DNA from: JBBQHM01 sp038323965
Lineage (GTDB): Bacteria > Verrucomicrobiota > Verrucomicrobiia > Chthoniobacterales > UBA10450
Direction of reading: 5' to 3'
NCBI GenBank assembly: GCA_038323965.1
Contig: JBBQHM010000023.1
Location: 1-24,640, forward strand
Length of the DNA: 24,640 bases
Part shown: one piece after another, positions 6,447-14,209 of the stretch
Position numbering within the stretch: position 1 is the stretch's first letter
Layout of the letters: each line of letters opens with the position of its first letter
Position numbers and translations under genes: made by a program
Notes under the pieces: model-generated
Seen by the model: only the letters and a program-made list of their open reading frames with translations
Told to the model about the DNA's origin: nothing
The model's database searches: none

Positions 6447-7168
6447 GCGCCGCGCATCCGGGAGACGTCGGGCAGACTCAGCACGCGCCCGGTAATTTCC
6501 GCGGGATCCAGGGTTTTAATCTCCTCCACCGTCACCGCTTTGGTGAGGTCGAACCGTCCCGACTTGGTGCGGCGCAATGATTTCAAGTGCGCACCGCAGC
6601 CGAGCGCTTCGCCGATGTCGTGCGCGTAGGTGCGCACGTAAAAGCCCTTGCTGCAGGCCACGCTGAATTCGATTTCCGGCGGCTCGATGCGACCAATCGT
6701 GTAGCGATACACGTGCACCAGACGCGGCTCGCGTTCGACGGTTTTTCCCTGACGCGCGAGTTTGTATAAGGGGACGCCGCCCTGTTTGATCGCCGAGACC
6801 ATGGGCGGCATTTGATAAAAATCCCCGCGGAATCGATCGAACGCCGCGCGCACCGTCGGCTCATCCAGGGCGGGCACCGGCCTCGTTTCGACGACGTCGC
6901 CGTCTGCATCCTGGCTGGAAGTTGATACGCCGAGCACAATTATGCCCGCGTATTCCTTGTCTTCGCTCATCAAAAGATCCTGGATCTTCGTCCCGCGACC
7001 GAGCGTCAAAATCAGCAGACCGGTCGCAAGTGGATCGAGCGTTCCGCAATGGCCAACTTTGCGAATCTGCAAACGCCGCCGCACCAGCGCGACGACATCG
7101 TGCGATGTCATACCCGCCGCTTTGTCTACCAGCAGGACGCCGTCAGGAGTGTTGTCGGAATCGTGCAC
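6443..7168 (-). CDS. truB: tRNA pseudouridine(55) synthase
   Basis: Forms pseudouridine 55 in the T-loop of tRNAs. From the chosen start the protein is 241 aa, with DGVLLVDKAAGMTSHDVV (motif I region) and GHCGTLDPLATGLL carrying the catalytic Asp45, then KEYAGIIVLGV, GDFYQMPPMVSAIKQGGVPLYKLAR and CSKGFYVRTYAHDIGEALGCGAHL. The PUA domain seen in longer homologues is short or absent. I chose GTG at 7168 because it begins directly before the family N-terminus and has a strong ribosome binding site (GGAGG, seven bases upstream). The frame stays open to 7279, but the extra residues look unrelated. With this start the gene overlaps the end of nrnA by 26 bases. Confidence 0.93.
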   Translation of the reverse strand: MHDSDNTPDGVLLVDKAAGMTSHDVVALVRRRLQIRKVGHCGTLDPLATGLLILTLGRGTKIQDLLMSEDKEYAGIIVLGVSTSSQDADGDVVETRPVPALDEPTVRAAFDRFRGDFYQMPPMVSAIKQGGVPLYKLARQGKTVEREPRLVHVYRYTIGRIEPPEIEFSVACSKGFYVRTYAHDIGEALGCGAHLKSLRRTKSGRFDLTKAVTVEEIKTLDPAEITGRVLSLPDVSRMRGA

Positions 7169-8129
7169 AAGTCGCCTCCAATACTTTTTCCTCGACTTCG
7201 TGCAACGTGCCGCGAATTCGAGCGCCCGCGGCGAGGACGTGCCCACCGCCGCCAAACTCCGCGCAGATCGCACAGACATCTTTGGCCGGATCTTTTGATC
7301 GCATGCTGAGCCGCACTTTTCCGTCGGGCAGTTCCTCGAAGAAAATCGCGACGACTACACCCTGAATCGCGCGGATGTGATCGATCAAACCTTCGTTGTC
7401 TTCCGGCAGAACGCCCAGCCGTTTAGCCGTCTCCAGGCTAAGGCTGAAGCACGCAATCTGGCCGTCCGCCTCAAAGCGCAGCGTGCCGAGGAGGTCGCGC
7501 AGCAACTCGATCCGGCGACGCGGATGACTCTCATAAAGCTGTTGTGAAATTCGTCCGACATTCACTCCGCCACGAACCAGTTCGGCGCCAATCTCGAACG
7601 TGCGCGCAGTGGTATTCGAATATTGGAACGATCCCGTATCGGTGCTGATTGCGGCGAAAAGATTCTCCGCAATTTCGGGTGACATCGGCAGCTGCGTCGC
7701 CGTTAGCAGTTCAAACAAAATCTGTCCCGTAGCCGGCGCATCGGAGTCGATATGAACTAGATCGCCGTAGCGCGGATTACTCGGATGATGATCGATATTG
7801 ATCCACGTCTTCGCGCTTTTCACCGCCTGCAACGGCGTGCCGAGTCGCATCTGTGTCGCGGTGTCGAGCGCGAGTGCGACATCGAATTCGCGTGGTTCGG
7901 TCGTCGGTTTCGTCAGGCGTTCGCCGCCCGGCAGAAAATCATATTTCTCCAGCAGTCCATCTTCGTTCCAGATCGTGACCTCTTTTCCGAGAGCGCTCAG
8001 CGAAAGCCCCATCGCAAGTTGCGATCCGAGCGCATCGCCATCCGGTCGGACGTGGCTCAGAACGACGAACGTTTTGTTCGAACGCAAAACGTCCGCGATC
8101 TCTCCGAATGTTGCCTGCTTGTCGCTCAC
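7143..8129 (-). CDS. nrnA: DHH/DHHA1 phosphoesterase, NrnA-type oligoribonuclease / pAp phosphatase
   Basis: 328 aa of the DHH superfamily. NrnA proteins degrade oligoribonucleotides and remove the 3'-phosphate of pAp. Metal-binding motifs are visible: HVRPDGDALGS (residues 26-36), ALDTA (around 87-91), and the signature DHH at 113-115 in INIDHHPSNPRYGD. The C-terminal DHHA1 domain has FGGGGHVLAAGARI (GGGGH about 293-297). The gene starts with a four-base overlap (ATGA) with rbfA and is followed by truB, the rbfA-nrnA-truB order common in bacteria. The symbol is by family; nuclease versus pAp activity is not distinguished by sequence. Confidence 0.92.
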   Translation of the reverse strand: MSDKQATFGEIADVLRSNKTFVVLSHVRPDGDALGSQLAMGLSLSALGKEVTIWNEDGLLEKYDFLPGGERLTKPTTEPREFDVALALDTATQMRLGTPLQAVKSAKTWINIDHHPSNPRYGDLVHIDSDAPATGQILFELLTATQLPMSPEIAENLFAAISTDTGSFQYSNTTARTFEIGAELVRGGVNVGRISQQLYESHPRRRIELLRDLLGTLRFEADGQIACFSLSLETAKRLGVLPEDNEGLIDHIRAIQGVVVAIFFEELPDGKVRLSMRSKDPAKDVCAICAEFGGGGHVLAAGARIRGTLHEVEEKVLEATCARFRQHS

Positions 8130-8473
8130 GCTTCCTCTTCTTCCGGCGGAGTGATTTGCTGCAGGATCTCGATGACACGCGTGCCGCGCTCGATCGAATC
8201 ATCGAGAGTGAAAACCAGATGCGGCGTGTACTTGAGCACGACATGCTTGGAAAGCTGGGTCTGTAGCATCACGCGGTTGGCCTCGAGTTTTTCCATCACC
8301 GCGCCGCGCCCCTTGCCGAGAACACTAACGAAGACGTGCGCGCTTTTGAGATCAGGCGTGACGTCCACGTCATTGATCGTCACGAGCGGCCCGTCGAATT
8401 GAAGTTCGCGCGTGACGATCGCGCTGAGCTCTCGCCGCAGCAGTTCGTTTACGCGCAATAATCGGTGTTTCAT
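8126..8473 (-). CDS. rbfA: Ribosome-binding factor A
   Basis: 115 aa, KH-like fold, needed for late maturation of the 30S subunit and 16S rRNA 5'-end processing. The sequence begins MKHRLLRVNELLRRELSAIV and continues with TINDVDVTPDLKSAHVFVSVLG and LKYTPHLVFTLDDSIERGTRV, which are typical RbfA motifs. The frame extends five codons further, to 8488, but those codons come from repeat R4, so the ATG at 8473 is preferred. No strong ribosome binding site is visible. It sits between infB and nrnA. R4 occupies the infB-rbfA gap. Confidence 0.93.
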   Translation of the reverse strand: MKHRLLRVNELLRRELSAIVTRELQFDGPLVTINDVDVTPDLKSAHVFVSVLGKGRGAVMEKLEANRVMLQTQLSKHVVLKYTPHLVFTLDDSIERGTRVIEILQQITPPEEEEA

Positions 8474-8483
8474 AAATAGAACC

Positions 8484-8566
8484 GTCATCCCGACCGAAGT
8501 GGAGGGATCCCGATGCGTAACGTGCGGTTTTCGCCGCGGGGGTTCCTCGGCTCCGCTCGGGATGAC
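8484..8566. repeat. GTCATCC-type palindromic element R4
   Basis: 83 bp, starting GTCATCCCGACCGAAGTGGA and ending with the inverted variant CCTCGGCTCCGCTCGGGATG followed by AC. It has the same architecture as R3. It lies in the transcribed spacer between infB and rbfA, so it would form a hairpin within the operon mRNA. Confidence 0.8.
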
Positions 8567-8575
8567 AAAATCCGA

Positions 8576-10801
8576 TCAGAGTTTCTGCGCGACCTGCTCG
8601 AGATTGTAACACTCGATGATGTCGCCCACTTGGTATTCGCTGAAATCGCCGAGCTTGATACCGCATTCGAGACCGACGCGGACTTCTTTCACGTCGTCCT
8701 GGAATCGGCGCAGCGTGGACAAGCCACCATCGTACACAGGCTGGCGACGGCGCAGAACACGTGCCCGCGATGTGCGCGCAATGCGTCCGTCCGTCACCAG
8801 ACAGCCGGCCACGATGCCGCGGCTCAACTCGAAAACCTGTTTTACTTCCGCATGGCCGATCACCGTCTCACGATTGACCGGGTCGAGCATTTCCGCCATC
8901 GCGTCTTTGATCTGGTCGATCAGCTCGTAAATGATGGAGTAAAGTTTTACCTGCACGCGTTCGCGTTTCGACGCGGTCACAGCCTGGCTCTCAACTTTCA
9001 CGTTGAATCCAACGACGACAGCGTCCGACGCGCTCGCGAGCAAAATGTCGTTCTCCGAGATCGGACCGACCCCAGTGTGCACAAATTCGAGATCGATCTT
9101 ATTGCTCTCGATCTGGCTCAAAGCACCCACCAAAGCTTCCAGCGAACCTTTCACATCGCTCTTCAACACCACCTTCAAAAGCTTCTTGCCGCTGGCCGAT
9201 TCGAGCAGTGATTCGAGCGTCGCCCGTTGCGGCGCACTTAGTTTGCCGGCGCGTTTTTCATCGAGACGCTCTTCGCTCAACGCTTTCGCAGCGCGCTCGG
9301 AATCCATCACCAGCAATTCGTCGCCGGCATTCGGCAGACCGGTAAATCCAAGAACTTTTACCGGCATCGCCGGGTCGGCTTCCTTCACCGCGTTACCGCG
9401 ATCGTCGATCAACGACTTCACTTTCCCGCTGTAATCGCCGCAGATAAACGCGTCGCCAATTTTCAGCGTTCCCATCTGCACGATGACGGTTGCGGTCGGT
9501 CCACGCCCCGCCTCGATCTGCGCTTCGATCACCGTGCCACGCGGAGTTGCGGTGGGCGATGCCTTTAGTTCCATCACTTCGGCCTGGAGATTCATCATCT
9601 CTAAAAGTTTATCGATGCCCGTTCCCTTGGTCGCGGAGACTGGCACAACGATCGTTTCGCCACCCCAATCTTCCGGCGTCAGTCCATGATCCTGGAGTTG
9701 CTTTTTCGCGCGATCGATGTTCGCACCGGGCAGATCGATCTTGTTCAGCGCCACCATGATCTTCACATGCGCGGCCGCTTTCGCGTGATTCACTGCTTCA
9801 ATCGTCTGCGGCATCATCCCATCATCGGCCGCGACCACGAGAACGACGATGTCGGTCACAGAAGCGCCGCGTGCGCGCATGGCAGTGAAGGCAGCGTGAC
9901 CTGGCGTATCGAGAAAGGTGATCGATTGCCCGTTCCGCTCGACCCGATACGCGCCGATGTGCTGCGTGATCCCGCCAGCTTCACCAGCAGCGACGCGCGT
10001 CTGGCGCACCGCATCCATCAATGAAGTTTTACCGTGATCGACGTGGCCCATGAAAGTGATGATGGGAGCGCGCGGCTTGAGTTCTTCTTCCTTGGCCGGC
10101 TCGGGCGGCGGAGGTGGCGCGATGACTTCGATGACCTTGTGCACGCCGCCGCCTTTTTCACGCCGCTCCATCTCAAAGACGAAGCCGTGCGTCTCGCAAA
10201 TTTTCGTCGCGATATCGGGCTCAACCGTTTGATTGACGTTCGCGAAAATATTGAATGCCATCAGTTCGGCGATGAGCTGGTGCGGCTTCACGCCAAGTTC
10301 CGTCGCGAGATGTTTCACGATGATCGGCGGCTTGATGTGAATGACCTTTTGGGGATCACCCTCGGGTTCCGCGGCCTCCTCAGGTGCGGCCGAAACTGGC
10401 TCCGCCACGGCAACTGGCGGAGGCTCTGGAGCGGGCGGGGGAGTTGGCGGCGCTACCGCGGCCGGTGGCTCCGGAGTCTGCAACCGTGAGATCGGCGGCA
10501 GGAAAGTTCGCTTGGTTTTGATCTCGCCCTCAGCGCGTTTTGGCTTCGGCTTGACCTCGTCGATTAGTGACAGCGACTCAGCGCGCTTCGGCTTTTCCGG
10601 ATCGGGCGCTTTGGCCGCAGACGTCGCAGATGCTTTGGCCGCAGCTTTGGTAGCAGTGAAACTCTTGGCCGCGCTCGGTGTGCGATCAACCGGCTTCGCG
10701 GGCTTCGACTTGGTGGCGGCAGTTTTGTGAGGAACAGCGCTCTTCCGCGCAGGCGCAGCGGTCTTGCGCGCGGCAGGTTTCGTCTTGGCTTTCGTTGGCA
10801 T
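8576..10801 (-). CDS. infB: Translation initiation factor IF-2
   Basis: 741 aa GTPase that brings initiator tRNA to the 30S subunit and promotes 50S joining. Residues 1-150 are a Lys/Ala/Pro-rich low-complexity tail with clear Lys-rich repeats, variable in this family. An IF2N domain follows at about 158-210 (VKHLATELGVKPHQLIAELM). The G domain begins at about 245, with G1 GHVDHGKT (252-259), the switch segment GGITQHIGAY, G3 DTPGH (298-302), G4 NKID (353-356) and G5 SATKGTG (about 388). The C-terminal domains II-IV end in GVECGI.. and YQVGDIIECY-type motifs. AAGGAA lies seven bases upstream of the ATG. The gene follows nusA after 45 bp. Confidence 0.97.
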   Translation of the reverse strand: MPTKAKTKPAARKTAAPARKSAVPHKTAATKSKPAKPVDRTPSAAKSFTATKAAAKASATSAAKAPDPEKPKRAESLSLIDEVKPKPKRAEGEIKTKRTFLPPISRLQTPEPPAAVAPPTPPPAPEPPPVAVAEPVSAAPEEAAEPEGDPQKVIHIKPPIIVKHLATELGVKPHQLIAELMAFNIFANVNQTVEPDIATKICETHGFVFEMERREKGGGVHKVIEVIAPPPPPEPAKEEELKPRAPIITFMGHVDHGKTSLMDAVRQTRVAAGEAGGITQHIGAYRVERNGQSITFLDTPGHAAFTAMRARGASVTDIVVLVVAADDGMMPQTIEAVNHAKAAAHVKIMVALNKIDLPGANIDRAKKQLQDHGLTPEDWGGETIVVPVSATKGTGIDKLLEMMNLQAEVMELKASPTATPRGTVIEAQIEAGRGPTATVIVQMGTLKIGDAFICGDYSGKVKSLIDDRGNAVKEADPAMPVKVLGFTGLPNAGDELLVMDSERAAKALSEERLDEKRAGKLSAPQRATLESLLESASGKKLLKVVLKSDVKGSLEALVGALSQIESNKIDLEFVHTGVGPISENDILLASASDAVVVGFNVKVESQAVTASKRERVQVKLYSIIYELIDQIKDAMAEMLDPVNRETVIGHAEVKQVFELSRGIVAGCLVTDGRIARTSRARVLRRRQPVYDGGLSTLRRFQDDVKEVRVGLECGIKLGDFSEYQVGDIIECYNLEQVAQKL

Positions 10802-10846
10802 CGTGTTCCTTAAAAAATGTCTTCATGGCTCAATTCATGAGCCAGA

Positions 10847-12097
10847 TTATTTCGCAGGTTCGGCGGCATGCACCGCATCATGAATCTCCTGAGCCTTCTC
10901 CTCTTCCACGCTCAGGATGTCCTTGAGGTCGGATACATCCGCATCCCGCAAACCTTCCAAATTCGTAAATCCAGACTTCACCAGCAGCGTCGCCTGCTCG
11001 TCTGTGATCGGCAGCGCGGCCGCGAGTGACGTTGCCGCCTGCGCGACCTTCGTCTCGACCGCCGTCGTCGCGGAGACGTCCTTCTGGATATTAATCTCCC
11101 AGCCGCTAAGACGCGACGTTAACCTGGCGTTCTGCCCTTTCTTGCCGATCGCGAGCGAGAGCTGATCTTCATCGACCGAGATCGTGACGCTCTTTTTCTC
11201 GCTATCGAACGCGAGGTTCTTCACCTTCGCCGGCTTCAAAGCTTCCAGCACAAATTCCTTCGGGTCCGAGCTCCAGCGGATAATATCGACCTTCTCGTTG
11301 TTCAGCTCGCGGACAATGTTCTTCACCCGCGAACCGCGCATTCCAACACAAGCGCCGACCGGATCCACTTTGTCGTTCGAACTCCAGACCGCGATCTTCG
11401 TTCGGTAACCGGCTTCGCGTGCGATCCCGCGGATTTCGACGGTACCGTCAGCGATTTCCGTGACTTCCATTTCAAAGAGTCGACGCACGAAGTTCGGATG
11501 ACTGCGCGACACGATAATTTCCGGCCCGCGAATCCCATTATCAACGGCGACGACATAAGCGCGCAGGCGATCGCCCACATTATAATCTTCCACCACTACG
11601 CGTTCGCGCTGCGGCATGATCGCTTCGAATTTTCCGAGATCGAGGATCACATCTGAGCGATCGAATCGGCGCACCGTCCCACTCACGATCTCGCCCGCGC
11701 GATCCTTGAACTCCTCGTAAATCATCTCCTTCTCGACCTGCCGAATGCGTTGCATCATCGCCTGCTTCGCCGTTTGCGCAGCGATCCGGCCAAAGTTCTT
11801 CGGCGTTACCTCCACCTCCACCGTGTCGCCGATATTGGCGTCTGGTTTAATCGCTCTCGCTTTGCTGAGCGAAATCTCGTCGGCCGGGTTCGCCACATTC
11901 TCCACCACCAACGGCTGAGCGATCGCGCGAATCACACCACTCTTGGGATCGATATCAATGCGGAGATCGCGCGAAATGCTCACGCTCTTCTTCGACGCGG
12001 AGAGCAGGGCAGTCGAAACCGCCTCCAGCAGGATTTCGCGTTTGATCCCGCGTTCCCGCTCGAGGTAATCGAGCATGGCAATAAATTCGGCGTTCAT
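10847..12097 (-). CDS. nusA: Transcription termination/antitermination protein NusA
   Basis: 416 aa. NusA binds RNA polymerase and nascent RNA and modulates pausing, intrinsic termination and antitermination. The N-terminal polymerase-binding domain begins MNAEFIAMLDYLERERGIKR. An S1 domain follows, with GEIVSGTVRRFDRSDVILDLG and the PQRERV segment. Two KH domains contain VGACVGMRGSRVKNIVREL and LAIGKKGQNARLTSRLSGW. One helix-hairpin-helix segment ends the protein (ITDEQATLLVKSGFTNLEGL). I chose ATG 12097 over the upstream frame start at 12142, because those extra residues fall in the leader and cross a terminator hairpin. rimP, often the gene before nusA, is not present here. Confidence 0.96.
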   Translation of the reverse strand: MNAEFIAMLDYLERERGIKREILLEAVSTALLSASKKSVSISRDLRIDIDPKSGVIRAIAQPLVVENVANPADEISLSKARAIKPDANIGDTVEVEVTPKNFGRIAAQTAKQAMMQRIRQVEKEMIYEEFKDRAGEIVSGTVRRFDRSDVILDLGKFEAIMPQRERVVVEDYNVGDRLRAYVVAVDNGIRGPEIIVSRSHPNFVRRLFEMEVTEIADGTVEIRGIAREAGYRTKIAVWSSNDKVDPVGACVGMRGSRVKNIVRELNNEKVDIIRWSSDPKEFVLEALKPAKVKNLAFDSEKKSVTISVDEDQLSLAIGKKGQNARLTSRLSGWEINIQKDVSATTAVETKVAQAATSLAAALPITDEQATLLVKSGFTNLEGLRDADVSDLKDILSVEEEKAQEIHDAVHAAEPAK

Positions 12098-12115
12098 AAA
12101 ATCGGGACCGCAGAC

Positions 12116-12144
12116 AAAAAAGAGTGGGACACTAGCTCCCACTC
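12116..12144 (-). terminator. Intrinsic terminator (attenuator) in the nusA leader
   Basis: On the minus strand GAGTGGGA (12137-12144 read in reverse) pairs perfectly with TCCCACTC (12122-12129) around a seven-base loop, followed immediately by six T (12116-12121). This is a strong intrinsic-terminator shape pointing towards nusA and ending 18 bp before its ATG. No gene lies upstream on the same strand, so it can only act on transcripts heading into nusA-infB. A second helix, GACCGCGG (12151-12158) with CTGCGGTC (12106-12113), can enclose the hairpin. Confidence 0.75.
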
Positions 12145-12168
12145 AGTCCACCGCGGTCTGAAGCCGGC

Positions 12169-12197
12169 ACTGTAATTTTTCCGAGGCACTCCGTCAA
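12169..12197 (-). promoter_or_regulatory. Sigma70-type promoter of the nusA operon
   Basis: On the minus strand TTGACG (-35, 12192-12197) is separated by exactly 17 bp from TACAGT (-10, 12169-12174). Five of six and four of six bases match the consensus. Transcription would start near 12162, giving a leader of about 65 nt that consists almost wholly of the outer helix and the terminator hairpin before the nusA start. Confidence 0.65.
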
Positions 12198-12229
12198 GCT
12201 CGCGCACGTTGCGTGAATGGGGTGTCATC

Positions 12230-13672
12230 ATGCAGAGTGCGGGCGTGTCGCAAATGCAACGCGTTCTGATCGTTCTCGCCGTCTGGGCAGCCATCTATCT
12301 GTCAGCTCTCGGTTCGCTTGAAATCAAGGGCGAAGAAGGTCGGCGCATTCTTCCTGCGGTCACCATGCTCGAGAGCGGCAACTACATTGTCCCGCAAGTC
12401 GGAAGCGAACCGTATTTTCGCAAGCCGCCGCTGATTAACTGGCTGGTCGCCGCTTCCTTTAAAATCGCTGGGATCAGGAACGAATGGACGTCGCGCCTGC
12501 CATCCGCCCTGAGTGTCCTGGCGGCCGCGTTGGTCTTCGCGCTCGTTAGTCGTCGCACGCTCGGCGCGCGCGGCTCGTTGTTCGCCGCCTTGATGTGGCT
12601 GACATCTTTCGGGCTGATCGAGAAAGGCCGATTGATTGAGATTGAGGGTCTATACGTTTCGCTTTTCGCGATCGCGTTCGTCTGCTGGTTCAGTTGGTGG
12701 CAGGAAAGCCGTTCGCCGTGGCTTACCTGGCTTGTTCCATTCGTCGTGCTTGGTTTCGGACTATTAGCGAAAGGCCCGCTCCACCTTTTCTTCTTCTATG
12801 CTATCGCCATCGCACTGCTTTGGCGGTCCGGCGAAATGAAGTCACTTATTCGTCCGCCGCACCTCATCGCGGTGGCCCTGATGCTCATGATCTTTTTTGC
12901 ATGGGCGATTCCATGTTTGCTTATCGCCAGCGCCGGACATGTGACCACGATATGGTCGCGGCAGTTTTCGGGTCGCCTTGCCGGAGAAGGATTCGATCTC
13001 GCCGCCTGGTCGCTGAATCTCCCGCGCAGCCTCGGCTATTTCCTGCCGTGGTTGATTTTTATTCCGGCATTAAAAAATAACCCAGTCTCGGATCCGCGAC
13101 CTAAAGAGTACCTGGCGACGCTCGCCTGGAGTACGGCCGGCGCGCTCGTTGTCATCGATCTCATCCCGGGAGCACTGCCACGTTATTCGATGCCGCTTTT
13201 GGCGCCCGCCGTCTGGCTCGTCGCCAACACGATCAGCGCCGAGACCGTGCGCTGGCCGCGCTGGGCCGGTGGCAGATCAATCGGCGGAGTCGCGGCGGCC
13301 CGAATCGTGATCGCGTTGGTCATGATCACCTGTGCGGCGATGATCGTGTTTTCGCTGCTCATCGTTCCTCACTTGCAGAAGCGGCAGAAAATCAAAAACA
13401 ACGGTGCGCAAATTAATGCAGTCGTTCCCGCGAACGAAACGCTGGTCGCGCTCAATCCGCAGTATCAACCCTACCTCTTCTACGTGCGCGCGCCCCTCCG
13501 CTACGTCAGCGATGCTAACGAACTACCGGCCGATGTCCGTTACCTTCTGGCGCAACGGCGCGATGCTTCCGGCGTCGAAGCGTCCACGCGTTGGCTACCG
13601 CGACGTGCGCGCCCTATCCTTCAAATCAAAGACTATCGCGGGCACGAAACGACCATTTATCGGGTGGAATAG
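12230..13672 (+). CDS. ArnT/PMT-type membrane glycosyltransferase
   Basis: A 480-aa polytopic membrane protein of the GT-C/ArnT-like (dolichyl-phosphate-mannose-protein mannosyltransferase) group. Such enzymes move a sugar from a polyprenyl-phosphate carrier to lipid A, protein or other acceptors outside the membrane. The N-terminal block KGEEGRRILPAVTMLESGNY followed by SEPYFRKPPLINW is the characteristic first extracytoplasmic loop, with the acidic pair and Arg expected of the active site. At least ten hydrophobic segments follow, and a soluble C-terminal stretch of about 100 residues ends the protein. Possible starts are TTG 12209, ATG 12230 and ATG 12254; I chose 12230 because GGGGTG lies upstream at suitable spacing. 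It is transcribed divergently from nusA, and its acceptor is unknown. Confidence 0.85.
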   Translation: MQSAGVSQMQRVLIVLAVWAAIYLSALGSLEIKGEEGRRILPAVTMLESGNYIVPQVGSEPYFRKPPLINWLVAASFKIAGIRNEWTSRLPSALSVLAAALVFALVSRRTLGARGSLFAALMWLTSFGLIEKGRLIEIEGLYVSLFAIAFVCWFSWWQESRSPWLTWLVPFVVLGFGLLAKGPLHLFFFYAIAIALLWRSGEMKSLIRPPHLIAVALMLMIFFAWAIPCLLIASAGHVTTIWSRQFSGRLAGEGFDLAAWSLNLPRSLGYFLPWLIFIPALKNNPVSDPRPKEYLATLAWSTAGALVVIDLIPGALPRYSMPLLAPAVWLVANTISAETVRWPRWAGGRSIGGVAAARIVIALVMITCAAMIVFSLLIVPHLQKRQKIKNNGAQINAVVPANETLVALNPQYQPYLFYVRAPLRYVSDANELPADVRYLLAQRRDASGVEASTRWLPRRARPILQIKDYRGHETTIYRVE

Positions 13673-13679
13673 CGGCGGT

Positions 13680-13716
13680 TTGACAGTGTTCGCCTATTCG
13701 TTAGCCTGCTAACGAA
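13680..13716 (+). promoter_or_regulatory. Promoter with a perfect 20-bp operator palindrome for the MarR-RND operon
   Basis: A consensus -35, TTGACA (13680-13685), is followed by a perfect palindrome, TTCGTTAGC CT GCTAACGAA (13697-13716), that covers the position of the -10 (best candidate TAGCCT, 13702-13707). The palindrome ends four bases before the ATG of the MarR gene. MarR-family proteins are known to bind palindromes of this size that overlap their own promoters, so this is the likely autoregulatory operator. Confidence 0.7.
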
Positions 13717-13720
13717 ATCG

Positions 13721-14209
13721 ATGCGCGCGCTGGATAACGAAACATTCGGATCGTTGCTCCACGGCACCGCGCGGGCCTGGCGTTTGAAGCTGGATGAACG
13801 TCTCAAGCCACTCGGGATGAGTCAGGCGCGCTGGCGCACTTTGCTGCATCTTTCCATGGCGGACAACGTCGTGACGCAGTCCGAGTTGGCGCTGCGTCTT
13901 GGAGTTGAGGAACCTACCCTCGTTAATTTACTGCATCGCCTGGAAGACGCGGGATGGGTGAAACGAGTTAGCGCAGCGCACGATCGCCGTTGCAAGACCG
14001 TGCGATTGCAGCGCCGCGCCCATCGCGTCATCGGCGAGATCACTGCTACCGCCGGCGCGCTTCGCCAGGAATTGCTCTCCGATATTTCGGCGCGCGATCT
14101 CGCGACTTGCATGCGCGTTCTCAGTTGCATTCGTGGCCGCGCCGAAGTGAAGTCGGCAATACCTTCGATCTCACGCAAACGGACAAGTCTCAACGGAGCC
14201 AAAGCATGA
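13721..14209 (+). CDS. MarR/SlyA-family transcriptional regulator
   Basis: A 162-aa winged-helix regulator of the MarR family, close in pattern to SlyA: MSQARWRTLLHL, then TQSELALRLGVEEPTLVNLLHRLEDAGWVKRV (helix-turn-helix) and the wing SAAHDRRCKTVRL. These dimers usually repress an adjacent transporter operon and release DNA when they bind small phenolic or other lipophilic ligands. The ATG at 13721 lies four bases after a perfect 20-bp palindrome and has no visible ribosome binding site. If the -10 is where it appears, the transcript would start within about ten bases of the ATG, making it nearly leaderless. The stop overlaps the start of the RND adaptor gene by four bases, so regulator and pump form one operon. 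Confidence 0.93.
   Translation: MRALDNETFGSLLHGTARAWRLKLDERLKPLGMSQARWRTLLHLSMADNVVTQSELALRLGVEEPTLVNLLHRLEDAGWVKRVSAAHDRRCKTVRLQRRAHRVIGEITATAGALRQELLSDISARDLATCMRVLSCIRGRAEVKSAIPSISRKRTSLNGAKA

Noticed and set aside
8513..9211. 232-aa open frame on the plus strand opposite infB
   Set aside because: It starts in repeat R4 and is a shadow of the IF-2 C-terminal domain. There is no domain and no promoter.
12116..12144. The nusA leader hairpin as a terminator for plus-strand transcripts
   Set aside because: The T-run exists only in the minus direction, and no plus-strand gene ends there.
12209..12229. TTG 12209 as start of the glycosyltransferase
   Set aside because: ATG 12230 has a better-placed purine-rich GGGGTG upstream. 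The extra seven residues add nothing recognisable.
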